From positions 67,744 through 106,657 of the forward strand of contig JASMLH010000001.1 in NCBI GenBank assembly GCA_030748775.1: a stretch of DNA of 38,914 nt. Reading direction: 5' to 3'. This document shows positions 16,051 through 24,695 of the stretch, in pieces (within the stretch, counting starts at the first letter, position 1; each line of letters starts with the position of its first letter). The notes under the pieces are model-generated. The model was not told where the DNA came from. It worked only from the letters and a program-made list of their open reading frames with translations, and did not search any database. Source of the stretch: Candidatus Thalassarchaeaceae archaeon (GTDB taxonomy: Archaea; Thermoplasmatota; Poseidoniia; Poseidoniales; Thalassarchaeaceae). A program made the translations under genes and the position numbers.

Positions 16051-17793
16051 GTGGAAATACCCACTCAACTCGAATCGATGCTTGATGGATCCATGGGTCC
16101 GACCAAGCAGAAGGCAGCCCGATTGGTCGTCGATCTTGCTTCTACCGCAGGCGCCTCGGAGTTCGTCCAAGTGGAAAATGCGCACGTTTCCGGCGTCAGT
16201 GTGATAACAGGGGGGCATGGTCTTCGGAGGTTCCTATCGGACCTCTCTGGCGATCCTCAGGGGACGGTTTCAATCCCCACTACGCTCAACTCGGCCGGAT
16301 GCGATCACGAGAAGATGGATGAGATGGGGATTGACTACCCTGACTTTCTCGAGCAACAGTTCGAGATAGTCCACTCTTACTCCGAGCTCGGAATCGAGGC
16401 TACCCTCTCCTGCACGCCTTACGACCGAGGAGTCGCTCCGGTGGATGGTATCGGATCATGGGCCGAGTCGAACGCAGTCTGCTTCTCTAACTCCTATACC
16501 TCCCTGATTACCAATCGTGAGTCAGGCCTCTCGGCGCTGGCCACGGCGCTTACCGGTTGGGCTCCCAAGTGGGGGCTCCACATAGAGGGAAACAGGAGTC
16601 CAAACATCTTGGTGACGATAGAGTGCGAAATGTCGGACACAGCAGACTGGAGCGTCCTTGGTGACTGGATCGGAAAACAGATTATGCCAACTTGGGATCT
16701 TCCATGGGGGCCCATGCCCAGAATAGTGGGCCTGCCAAGCGCCAGTTTCGAGATGAGGAAGGCTCTGACCGCATCGGCTGCGAACTATGGCTGTCCCATG
16801 CTATGGGCGGATGGGATTACGGCGGATGCCCCAGAAGTTTACTCGTACGAGGGGGAGATCACATTCACCAAAGCAGACTTGCGGGAGAGATACCGGGAGT
16901 TGGCCCCGAGGGGCAAAGTGGATCTGGTTGTGATCGGCTGCCCCCAGGCAAGTGTAGGAGAGGCGAGGGAGACCGCAGCAGCAGTGAGGGCGAGGATGGA
17001 GCTCGGAGAGGCAATCAGCGACAATAGGCTATGGCTATTCATGAGTGCTCACAATTACGAATTGATATCGGGGGACGGGACATTAGATATTCTGGAGGAG
17101 GCCGGTGCACTTGTCCTGAAGGACACCTGCCCTGAAGTGACCCCTTACAACCGTTCCAAGTACAATCACTTGCTGACCAACTCCCTGAAGGCAGAGCACT
17201 ATCTAACCAGCGGATTGAACCGCATTCCGACCAGCGTTGCCCCGATAATCGAGTGCGTAGCGCACGCATTCGACGACACCCTAGTGGATGGTCCCGCACC
17301 AGACCTTGCAGGTGCGACCGCGAAACCGTTCGCCACTGCCAAGACACACCAAGATTCTCCATTCGAAGCGACCGGCAGAGGGATTCCCAGCCAGGACCAG
17401 TGGGAGGTTTCTGGAAGGGCTCTGGTCACTGACGTCCCAATCACGTACTTGGGATATGTGAACAGGGACACGGGCGTAATCGAGGAGCCAGGCCATCCGC
17501 TTGACGGGGCTTCCATCAAGGACACGATACTCATCTACCCGAAGGGCTCTGGCTCCACAGTCGCACCCTTCGTGCTGATGGGCCTGGTGTATACTGGATT
17601 CGGCCCAATGGCAATCGTGAACCGAGACGTATGCCCACTTACTCTGCCGGCAGCCTCGCTATTGGGTGTCCCATACGCCCATGGATTCGATGAAGACCCA
17701 ACATTTGAGGTAAACACCGGTGACTCTGTATCACTTTCTTTGTCGGACGGAAAAGTCAGCCTGTTGGTGGACTCTCGCACTACCGAGGTTTGA
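16051..17793 (+). CDS. Aconitase X, fused large and small domains; probable phosphomevalonate dehydratase
   Basis: Residues 1 to about 425 form the aconitase-X large domain (DUF521): SIPTTLNSAGCD, LSCTPYDRG (C121), VVIGCPQASVGE (C297) and LKDTCPEVTPYN (C360), the likely Fe-S ligands. Residues about 452-575 form the small swivelling domain (DUF126): GRALVTDVPITYLG, PLDGASIKDTILIYPKGSGS and AIVNRDVCPLTLPAASLLGVP. In archaea the two-subunit enzyme dehydrates mevalonate 5-phosphate to trans-anhydromevalonate 5-phosphate; here both parts are one 580-residue chain. Fused aconitase X proteins in bacteria can instead be cis-3-hydroxy-L-proline dehydratases. Mevalonate kinase and HMG-CoA reductase in this window favour the isoprenoid role. 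GTG start at 16051. Archaeosine TGT follows after 24 bases. Confidence 0.85.
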   Translation: MEIPTQLESMLDGSMGPTKQKAARLVVDLASTAGASEFVQVENAHVSGVSVITGGHGLRRFLSDLSGDPQGTVSIPTTLNSAGCDHEKMDEMGIDYPDFLEQQFEIVHSYSELGIEATLSCTPYDRGVAPVDGIGSWAESNAVCFSNSYTSLITNRESGLSALATALTGWAPKWGLHIEGNRSPNILVTIECEMSDTADWSVLGDWIGKQIMPTWDLPWGPMPRIVGLPSASFEMRKALTASAANYGCPMLWADGITADAPEVYSYEGEITFTKADLRERYRELAPRGKVDLVVIGCPQASVGEARETAAAVRARMELGEAISDNRLWLFMSAHNYELISGDGTLDILEEAGALVLKDTCPEVTPYNRSKYNHLLTNSLKAEHYLTSGLNRIPTSVAPIIECVAHAFDDTLVDGPAPDLAGATAKPFATAKTHQDSPFEATGRGIPSQDQWEVSGRALVTDVPITYLGYVNRDTGVIEEPGHPLDGASIKDTILIYPKGSGSTVAPFVLMGLVYTGFGPMAIVNRDVCPLTLPAASLLGVPYAHGFDEDPTFEVNTGDSVSLSLSDGKVSLLVDSRTTEV

Positions 17794-17817
17794 TGACGGC
17801 CACTCCTTGCAAAGTCC

Positions 17818-19947
17818 ATGGACGCACGCCCGGCCCCTGAATCCTGCCGCGATCAGGACCTCGGTCTTTTCGAAGTCACGAAAAGGGACGGAGCAGCCAG
17901 AATAGGCCGGTTCTACACTAGACATGGCTCATTCACAACTCCGGCACTGCTTCCAGTGGTGAACCCGAACATCCTGACGATCGAGCCTATGGAAATGTGG
18001 GAGGATTTCGGAATAGAGGCCCTGATAACCAACTCCTACGTAATCTGGAAGAACGAGGGGCTCAGGGACAGTGCCTTGGAAGGGGGAATCCACTCGCTTC
18101 TCAACTTCCCCGGAGCCATAGTTACAGACTCAGGAACATTCCAGTCGTACGTCTATGGAGATGTAGAGGTAAGCCCTGAGGAAATAGTCCAATTCCAGAG
18201 GGAAATGGGAGTTGACATTGGGACCATGCTCGATGTTTTTGGCCGTCCAGACATGACTCGCGAGCAACTCGAGAAGGCAGTCGATGAGACTGCAGAGAGG
18301 GCAAACCCCTCTCTCGAGACCGCTGGTGGCACCTTGCTACTGAATGGCCCCATTCAAGGGGGCCTCCACGATGATCTAAGGGCCCAGTCAGCTCATATTA
18401 TGGGACTTGCAGAGGGACAGGATAGGGGATTCGCGATACACCCAATTGGGGGGATAGTCCCATTGATGGAGCAGCAGCGCTATCGCGAACTATTCAGGAT
18501 CCTTCTGGCTTCTAGGGCAGCTTTACCGCCTGATCGCCCAGTACACCTATTCGGGTGTGGCCACCCGATGCTCTTTCCGATGGCCATAGCACTTGGAGCA
18601 GACCTATTCGATAGTGCAGCATATGCAATTTTCGCTAGGGACGACCGAATCCTGACTCCTGAGGGGACCGTGAAACTGGAATCGATAAAGGAGTGGCCAT
18701 TCCTCTCAAAATCACTCTCCGGCCACGCTCCTGAGCAAGTCAGATCCATGGACGACAAGGTACGCTGCAAGATTCTCGCGCAGCACAATCTAGAGGTAAC
18801 TCAAGCTGAGCTATCGCGATGCAGGGAGGCGATTCGGAGCGGTACAATTTGGGAATTGGCCGAACAAAGAAGCCATTGTTCGCCGCAGCTCCGTGACGCC
18901 TTCATCTGGCTGCAGGATCAACTATCTGAGCCAGACGAAGGCCCAGTTGGAGAGTCAGTTCTGAGACTAATCTCCTCATGCGACCCACTCAGGGATGGGG
19001 GGGAGCCAATTGGTGACGACATCGAGTACCGCCCCCATATCCTGCACATGCATGCACTACTTGCTACTAGGTGGAGGGTCCCAGGATCATGGTGGGACTC
19101 CTCTACTGGGGATCCCAAGCGAGTAGCACTGGTTGAAGGGGCAACCCCACCATGGCGCAACTCGATATTGGGGGAAGTCTTGGCCAGTCTTGTCGAGGAG
19201 CCTCGGACAGTCGTAATGATTGCAACTCCCCTTGGGGTGATCCCATTCTCCTTAGAGGACGTGTCACCATGGTGTCACTTGGTCGGTCCCGATGACATGT
19301 GGATGGGGGAATACGATGATGAGGAGATTCAGGCCTATCTCTCAGAATTCGGACTCTCCGGAATCCCAGTTACTAGGATTTCCCCGGGGGATTCGGACGA
19401 GTCCGAGGCAGACAATTTCGCATCAGTTCAGGATTGGCTAGACCGTTGTTCCATCGTCGACAAACTAGCCGTACTATGCTCGGTACATCCCTCGGACTCC
19501 TGCAATATCACCAAGGGAATCAGCGTTCGCCGATCAAGGACAAATCGTGTGATAAACGTACTTTCTGAAGGCGAACACCTATTGTCCCCCAGGCTCACCG
19601 ACGGAGGTATTTCGCTGACTCTTGCAGGAGCTCGAAGACTGAACGAACTTCACACCTCTCCACCCCCGAAGTTCGGAGCAGACTTCCCAGACGAGGTTTT
19701 CAGCGGAATCCCCAGGATTTGCCTGATCGACGACGCAATCCCATTTGTTGGTTCAGGCAGGAACGTAATCCACGGATACGCATCAGGAGCAGACCCTCAT
19801 CTGACACCTGGTCAGCCATGCCTGGTGGTAGACTCGAATGGGTCACTGGTAGCACACGGGACATCCGTATCTACAGCATTAGATGTTGCATTTATGCGAA
19901 AGGGAATCGCAGTAAAGGTCAGAGAAGGAGCGATGAAGGGCGACTAG
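17818..19947 (+). CDS. tgtA: Archaeosine tRNA-guanine transglycosylase (TgtA) with PUA domain, zinc site lost
   Basis: Swaps guanine for preQ0 at position 15 of archaeal tRNA, the first tRNA step of archaeosine synthesis. The TIM-barrel part (about 15-330) has VTDSGTFQSYVYG with Asp104, FAIHPIGGIVPLMEQQRY, HLFGCGHPMLFPMAIALGADLFDSAAY with nucleophile Asp265, and ARDDRILT. A PUA domain closes the protein (about 630-700). At 709 residues it is longer than typical TgtA (about 580). The zinc motif CxCxxC expected after the barrel strand is replaced by WPFLSKSLSGHAPEQV, though the final His (AQHNL) remains. It follows aconitase X closely and is likely cotranscribed. Confidence 0.92.
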   Translation: MDARPAPESCRDQDLGLFEVTKRDGAARIGRFYTRHGSFTTPALLPVVNPNILTIEPMEMWEDFGIEALITNSYVIWKNEGLRDSALEGGIHSLLNFPGAIVTDSGTFQSYVYGDVEVSPEEIVQFQREMGVDIGTMLDVFGRPDMTREQLEKAVDETAERANPSLETAGGTLLLNGPIQGGLHDDLRAQSAHIMGLAEGQDRGFAIHPIGGIVPLMEQQRYRELFRILLASRAALPPDRPVHLFGCGHPMLFPMAIALGADLFDSAAYAIFARDDRILTPEGTVKLESIKEWPFLSKSLSGHAPEQVRSMDDKVRCKILAQHNLEVTQAELSRCREAIRSGTIWELAEQRSHCSPQLRDAFIWLQDQLSEPDEGPVGESVLRLISSCDPLRDGGEPIGDDIEYRPHILHMHALLATRWRVPGSWWDSSTGDPKRVALVEGATPPWRNSILGEVLASLVEEPRTVVMIATPLGVIPFSLEDVSPWCHLVGPDDMWMGEYDDEEIQAYLSEFGLSGIPVTRISPGDSDESEADNFASVQDWLDRCSIVDKLAVLCSVHPSDSCNITKGISVRRSRTNRVINVLSEGEHLLSPRLTDGGISLTLAGARRLNELHTSPPPKFGADFPDEVFSGIPRICLIDDAIPFVGSGRNVIHGYASGADPHLTPGQPCLVVDSNGSLVAHGTSVSTALDVAFMRKGIAVKVREGAMKGD

Positions 19948-20000
19948 AACTAGGAACTTTCCGGGGATTCATTCAAGTGATTGACGCCCAACCGTTGTTC

Positions 20001-20017
20001 GACTCCCGAAGGGAGTC
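20001..20017 (+). other. Short perfect hairpin in the leader of the ABC exporter cluster
   Basis: GACTCCC-GAA-GGGAGTC makes a seven-pair stem with a three-base loop. It lies immediately before the GGAGG ribosome site (20018-20022) of the first ATPase gene and 54 bases after the TGT stop. No T-run follows, so a simple terminator is unlikely. It may set access to the ribosome site. Confidence 0.5.
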
Positions 20018-20028
20018 GGAGGCCCCCG

Positions 20029-21015
20029 ATGTCCGAAGATTCCGAAGTTGCGATAATCACAACCAAGGCACTTCGCAAGATGTACGGCCCCCATCTAGCA
20101 CTAGATGACGTCAACCTGAACATCAATGCCGGCTCGATTGGAATATTAGGTCCGAACGGCGCTGGCAAATCCACCTTCTTCAAGTGCCTACTTGGTTTGA
20201 TCGGGACTACCTCCGGAGAAGGCAGCGTTCTCGGATACGACATCAAGACCGAAGCCGACATTATCCGTTCCAGAATAGGATACATGCCAGAGTACAACTC
20301 GCTGGACCCGGCGCTTTTCGCAGTAGACCAGGTTAGGTATGCAGGAGAGCTTCTCGGGATGAACTCCAACACTGCCATGCAGAGGGCCCACGAAGTCCTC
20401 GAATACGTTGGACTAAAGGATCAGAGGTATCGAAAGATCGAGACATTCAGCACCGGCATGCTCCAAGCCACAAAGCTGGCATGCGCCCTAGTTCATGATC
20501 CTGACATCCTGATTTGTGACGAACCCACCAACGGCCTAGATCAGAGGGCACGGTCATTCATGCTACAGACTCTCCAACGCACCGTCAAGGAGGGCAATCG
20601 CTCGGTCCTGATGAGCAGCCATGTGATGGACGACGTCCAAGCAGTGTGCGACAGCATCGTGATGATTCACAAGGGCCAGATAGTTGTCCACCGAAGCATC
20701 GACGAACTGGTAAACCAAGTTGACAGGGAGATCGAGATAATGGTGTGGGGAGGTGCCAGCAGAATGGAATCCGAACTATCCTCCAGGGGTTTGGAGGCCC
20801 GAAGGCTGGGAAGGGTGATCAGGGTCAAGGTCACGGGCGACTCAACTTCCCAGCAAATTCTGTCTGCAGCAGTGGAGGCAGGGGTCCAGGTTCGTCAGAT
20901 GAAGGAATATGAGCCGGACCTCGAAGATATATTCATCCTTATCATGGAGAGGCTTGGAACCCAAATCAAAGGCAGCTCCGACTTGATGACTCCGGAGCAT
21001 ATGGGGGGTGAATGA
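20029..21015 (+). CDS. ABC transporter ATPase (first of two)
   Basis: Cytoplasmic ATPase of an ABC-2 type exporter, 328 residues from ATG 20029, which has GGAGG seven bases upstream. Walker A is GPNGAGKST, the signature is FSTGM in place of the usual LSGGQ, Walker B is ILICDEPTNGLD, and the switch His sits in VLMSSHVMDDVQ. The C-terminal 100 residues form the extra domain seen in CcmA/NosF-like ATPases. The second permease-ATPase pair follows without gaps, so the products likely form one heteromeric transporter. Confidence 0.92.
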   Translation: MSEDSEVAIITTKALRKMYGPHLALDDVNLNINAGSIGILGPNGAGKSTFFKCLLGLIGTTSGEGSVLGYDIKTEADIIRSRIGYMPEYNSLDPALFAVDQVRYAGELLGMNSNTAMQRAHEVLEYVGLKDQRYRKIETFSTGMLQATKLACALVHDPDILICDEPTNGLDQRARSFMLQTLQRTVKEGNRSVLMSSHVMDDVQAVCDSIVMIHKGQIVVHRSIDELVNQVDREIEIMVWGGASRMESELSSRGLEARRLGRVIRVKVTGDSTSQQILSAAVEAGVQVRQMKEYEPDLEDIFILIMERLGTQIKGSSDLMTPEHMGGE

Positions 21016-22029
21016 TTGGGCGACGACCAACTAGATATCGGCAGCGGCAAGACTCGAATGGAAGTCGCATTCGGAGCAGGAGATGGGGATGGTGAGGCCA
21101 CTGCGGTCGTGGCCAAAGCGGAAGCATCTCTTGGTACGATTTTCAACCAGAGCTACCGACCATGGGAAGGTAAGCTAGGCCCCAGATGGATGAGAAACTA
21201 TGCAATCTACAGGCATCATGTTTACGGCCTATTCACTAGCAAGGGACACCGACAGTACCATCCCATGGTCAGACTAACGATTCTGGTAATTTTCCTTGCA
21301 TCGTTGGCTCCAGTGCCCCTTCTGTTCCTAGCATCTCTGATGGGGGCAGAGGATGGCGACCCGCTGACCAAGCTCTGGGGAGTGAATCGGTACAACCTCT
21401 GGGGGCAAGTGCTGGGATACTTCCCCCGGAATATCTGCATGTGGCCACTTCTCACTGCCCTCGTCGTTGGGGGAATGATATCAGATGACAGGAAGAACGG
21501 GACAAGCGCGATATATTTCTCTAGGCCAGTAACGAGACTGGATTACATTGCGATGAAGTTCCTGAGTGTAGCCGTGATTCTCGGTTTCGTAATCGTTTTC
21601 TCATATTTCGTATACTACACCAGCGCAATAGTGTTCAGGGGAGAGGGATGGGCATACCTGATTGACACAATCCCCATGTTCCTTGGTGGGATGCTGGCGG
21701 GGATCGCCCTCGTAATCACCTATTCATCAATTGGGCTGGCCCTTTCAAGCATCAGCCAAAGTCGCTTCTTTGCCGCCATAGGGTTTCTGAGCCTGATTTA
21801 CGGTACAAAGCTAGTCTCCCTCCTAATAGAACTCCAGTTCGAGAATACTTTCCTGTATGTCATGAGTCCATACGACTGCTTGGCACATCTGGGGCAATTC
21901 CTGCTGGGAATCCCTTCGAACTACGACCATCCGGTTTCATTTTCTGTTGTTTCCCTTGTTCTGATGAATGCCGCCTCGATCGGAATCTTGGTCACAAGAG
22001 TCTCTTCATTGGAGGTGACCAGGGAATGA
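21016..22029 (+). CDS. ABC-2 type permease (first of two)
   Basis: A 337-residue membrane protein. The first 90 residues are cytoplasmic and start with a Gly/Asp-rich stretch. About six hydrophobic helices follow, with the ABC-2 phrase ISDDRKNGTSAIYFSRPVTR between helices 2 and 3, the cytosolic coupling region for the ATPase. Start is TTG 21016 directly after the ATPase stop, supported by GGGGGTG just upstream; Met at 21058 is an alternative. It overlaps the second ATPase gene by four bases (ATGA). Confidence 0.85.
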   Translation: MGDDQLDIGSGKTRMEVAFGAGDGDGEATAVVAKAEASLGTIFNQSYRPWEGKLGPRWMRNYAIYRHHVYGLFTSKGHRQYHPMVRLTILVIFLASLAPVPLLFLASLMGAEDGDPLTKLWGVNRYNLWGQVLGYFPRNICMWPLLTALVVGGMISDDRKNGTSAIYFSRPVTRLDYIAMKFLSVAVILGFVIVFSYFVYYTSAIVFRGEGWAYLIDTIPMFLGGMLAGIALVITYSSIGLALSSISQSRFFAAIGFLSLIYGTKLVSLLIELQFENTFLYVMSPYDCLAHLGQFLLGIPSNYDHPVSFSVVSLVLMNAASIGILVTRVSSLEVTRE

Positions 22030-22973
22030 CCGAATCAAACCAGCAACCGCCAGCAGTTTTGATTGACCAGGTATCGAAGTTCTACGGCCAGGTAGTTGGA
22101 CTGAACGACGTATCCCTTGCCATAGATGGCGGCGTCACGGGCGTCCTGGGCCCCAATGGAGCTGGGAAGTCCACCTTGTTCAAGATGATGATGGGCAGGC
22201 TGAAGCCGACACAGGGTTCTGTTAGGCTGTTCGGAGTAGACCCATGGACTAGTACTGCCCCCTACAGGAGGGTTGGGTATGTCAGCGAGTCCGAGAAACT
22301 GTACGAATGGATGACATCACTCGACTTCCTGACTACACTAGCCCGATTGCACGGCATGACTAGGGAGGAGGCGAAAGAGCGTTCGGCGCACGTCCTGGAT
22401 TTCGTCGGTCTCGCTGATGTGATGCACAAAGAGCTGGGCAAGTACAGCAAGGGGATGAGGCAGCGGGTGAAGATTGCCCATGCCCTAGTTCACGACCCCG
22501 ATCTGATTATCCTTGACGAACCCCTTCACGGTTGCGATCCAATTGCCAGAACCAGTATCATGAGCGTGATTCGAGATCTTGGGAATCAGGGGAAAACTGT
22601 ACTTGTTTCGAGCCACATTCTCGAGGAGATAGAGAGGATTACCGAGCAGATTGTTATCCTACACAACGGCAGGCTTCTGGCACTGGGGAATCTCCATGCA
22701 ATCAGGGACCTGCTGGACAAGCATCCTCACAGGATTATTATCAACTGCGAGGAACCTAGGAGCCTAGCCGGACTATTCATCGAGGAGGATCCCATTTACG
22801 GCGTCCGCTTCCCCCGAGAAGGCCAGCTTGAGATTCAGACCAACAACCTGTCCGAGGCCCACTCCATCCTTCCTTCAATCGTAGTAAAATCAAAACAGGA
22901 GATTTCGAGCATCGAAAACCCGGACGACAACCTCGAGTCCCTACTGGGATATCTTATCCAGGGGGCCGGCTAA
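22026..22973 (+). CDS. ABC transporter ATPase (second of two)
   Basis: A 315-residue ATPase with Walker A GPNGAGKST, signature YSKGM, Walker B LIILDEPLHGCDP and switch His in VLVSSHILEEIE. The D-loop reads HGCDP in place of the usual GLDP. It differs clearly from the first ATPase gene (20029), so the pair is probably a heterodimer. It overlaps the first permease by four bases and the second permease by one base (TAATG), which indicates translational coupling across the cluster. Confidence 0.92.
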   Translation: MTESNQQPPAVLIDQVSKFYGQVVGLNDVSLAIDGGVTGVLGPNGAGKSTLFKMMMGRLKPTQGSVRLFGVDPWTSTAPYRRVGYVSESEKLYEWMTSLDFLTTLARLHGMTREEAKERSAHVLDFVGLADVMHKELGKYSKGMRQRVKIAHALVHDPDLIILDEPLHGCDPIARTSIMSVIRDLGNQGKTVLVSSHILEEIERITEQIVILHNGRLLALGNLHAIRDLLDKHPHRIIINCEEPRSLAGLFIEEDPIYGVRFPREGQLEIQTNNLSEAHSILPSIVVKSKQEISSIENPDDNLESLLGYLIQGAG

Positions 22974-24688
22974 TGGACAGAAAGGGACTCGACCTAGCGG
23001 AAACGGTCTGGACTAGGCTAGATAGGAAGGCAGGGGCAATAGTAGAGCTAACAGTCAGGCAGCTAAGGCATAGGGTTTCGACCTGGGTCGTCCTGGGCTC
23101 TGGAATCCTAATGATGGCCCTCCTTCTGGCATTCTACGTCGACTCGGTAAGGGAGACCTTCGAACCAATTGACAATGATGGGGACAGCGTCGATAGGGAT
23201 GGGGACGGATACCCATTGGGCCAGGAGAGGAAGTACGGGACTAGCGACTCGACGAAGTCAGAGTTCCCGGGTTCGGGGATCTTCGTCCTTGAGAGCGATA
23301 TCGACTGGAACGATCTTACTAGGGCCTACCTCGGAAACAAGTCGTGGGAAGGAACGGCATACTTCGAGGCCTCTTGGATTGACGGCAATTACTCTGGAGA
23401 TTGGTGGGATTCCCACATTGACTGGAACATGGACCCAAACGGGGTTCCGGATCTTCAGGAATGCCCCGAAGAAATATGGCTTCTCCAATTTGGGTCAGCT
23501 TGCGTGGTCGGGGACGACGATGGGGATGGGCTGGTCACATACCTAGCAGCAGGGAAATGGAGAGGTGAGGGGAGGGTGAATGTCCCCGATGAATACTACC
23601 TCGAATGGGGTCACTGGACCGAGAGCTTCTTCGTCGAGCCCGATCCTCCTGAGAAGTACATAGACGAGGACGGAATAGACTGCTTCGACTCGAGTGGGAC
23701 AAGAGTTGACTGCCCAGCAGGGGACAGGCTCTCTGGCAGTCACGGATTCGACGACGACGGCGACTGTTTGCGAACAGATTGGGTCACCCCAGAGGGTGAG
23801 CCAATAGAGGATGAATACATCTTGCAATGGTGGTATAATGGTAACGAAAACGGAATCCCCTGCGACATAGTATGGTCATCTAGCAATGGGATCGTTACCG
23901 ATATCGATGCCGATTACAATGTAGACGAGGACCCGGATGATGAGGCATATGCCGGCGAGTTGAGCCATAGGACTTTCATCATAGGAGTCGGAAAGATGGC
24001 CTTCGTGATACTACTCGGCTTGTTCATTCCACTTTTCCTAGCACTGGGTCTGGTAAAGGACGAATCCGAGAACGGGACTCTGCACCTTCTTCTCTCGAAG
24101 CCAATTCACAGGTCAGAATTCATTCTGTACCGACTTCTTGGATACCTCGCAGTCTCATCCTCATACGTTATCGCCCTCTCCCTTCTTGTAGGGGCAATTG
24201 CCGCTACCCTTGGGCCAGGCGATGGAATCTTCCGGGTCGCCGACCTGCCTGTCTGGCTTGGAATAGGAATCGCAACCACTCTTGTTCTAGCTGCATATGG
24301 GTCACTGTTCAACACGATGGGCCTGATTTCTCCCAAGTATGGGGTATACATCTGCATACTATTCGGGATATGGGAGTTCGTCATGGGTTTCTTCTCGATA
24401 ATCAACCCCAATTGGACAATAACAAGCATCTCGATCACCCACTGGGCACTTCAGATGATTGACTCAATCGTAATCATGGCATGGCCCGATACCCTCCAGT
24501 GGGCGCAGATCGGGGAGGCATTCGGAATCAACACGGGCCTGTCGGTGTTCTGGCAGCCACCAGTTCACACCCTTGGAACCAACGAGCCAGCAGTCTCCCT
24601 CCTAGTCAGCGTGACGGTCCTACTGACTGTTACTTCACTCATGGTGTTCATCGGCAAGTCCGTGTTCAACAGAAGGGAGATTATGTGA
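22973..24688 (+). CDS. ABC-2 type permease with a large Asp-rich external domain (second of two)
   Basis: A 571-residue permease. Helix 1 lies near residues 37-56 and the remaining helices start near 338. Between them is a 276-residue domain (about 57-332) that should be outside the cell. It holds calcium-binding-like runs DNDGDSVDRDGDG (67-79), GDDDGDGL (180-187), DEDG (231-234) and DDDGD (260-264), and six Cys (164, 177, 237, 247, 265, 297) that could form three disulfides. The coupling phrase KDESENGTLHLLLSKPIHR follows the second helix. The domain has no clear counterpart in ordinary NosY-type permeases. Confidence 0.85.
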   Translation: MDRKGLDLAETVWTRLDRKAGAIVELTVRQLRHRVSTWVVLGSGILMMALLLAFYVDSVRETFEPIDNDGDSVDRDGDGYPLGQERKYGTSDSTKSEFPGSGIFVLESDIDWNDLTRAYLGNKSWEGTAYFEASWIDGNYSGDWWDSHIDWNMDPNGVPDLQECPEEIWLLQFGSACVVGDDDGDGLVTYLAAGKWRGEGRVNVPDEYYLEWGHWTESFFVEPDPPEKYIDEDGIDCFDSSGTRVDCPAGDRLSGSHGFDDDGDCLRTDWVTPEGEPIEDEYILQWWYNGNENGIPCDIVWSSSNGIVTDIDADYNVDEDPDDEAYAGELSHRTFIIGVGKMAFVILLGLFIPLFLALGLVKDESENGTLHLLLSKPIHRSEFILYRLLGYLAVSSSYVIALSLLVGAIAATLGPGDGIFRVADLPVWLGIGIATTLVLAAYGSLFNTMGLISPKYGVYICILFGIWEFVMGFFSIINPNWTITSISITHWALQMIDSIVIMAWPDTLQWAQIGEAFGINTGLSVFWQPPVHTLGTNEPAVSLLVSVTVLLTVTSLMVFIGKSVFNRREIM

Positions 24689-24695
24689 TACCCTC

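Noticed and set aside
20001-20017. Hairpin as terminator of the TGT gene
   Set aside because: No T-run follows, and it adjoins the ribosome site of the next gene, so a leader role fits better.
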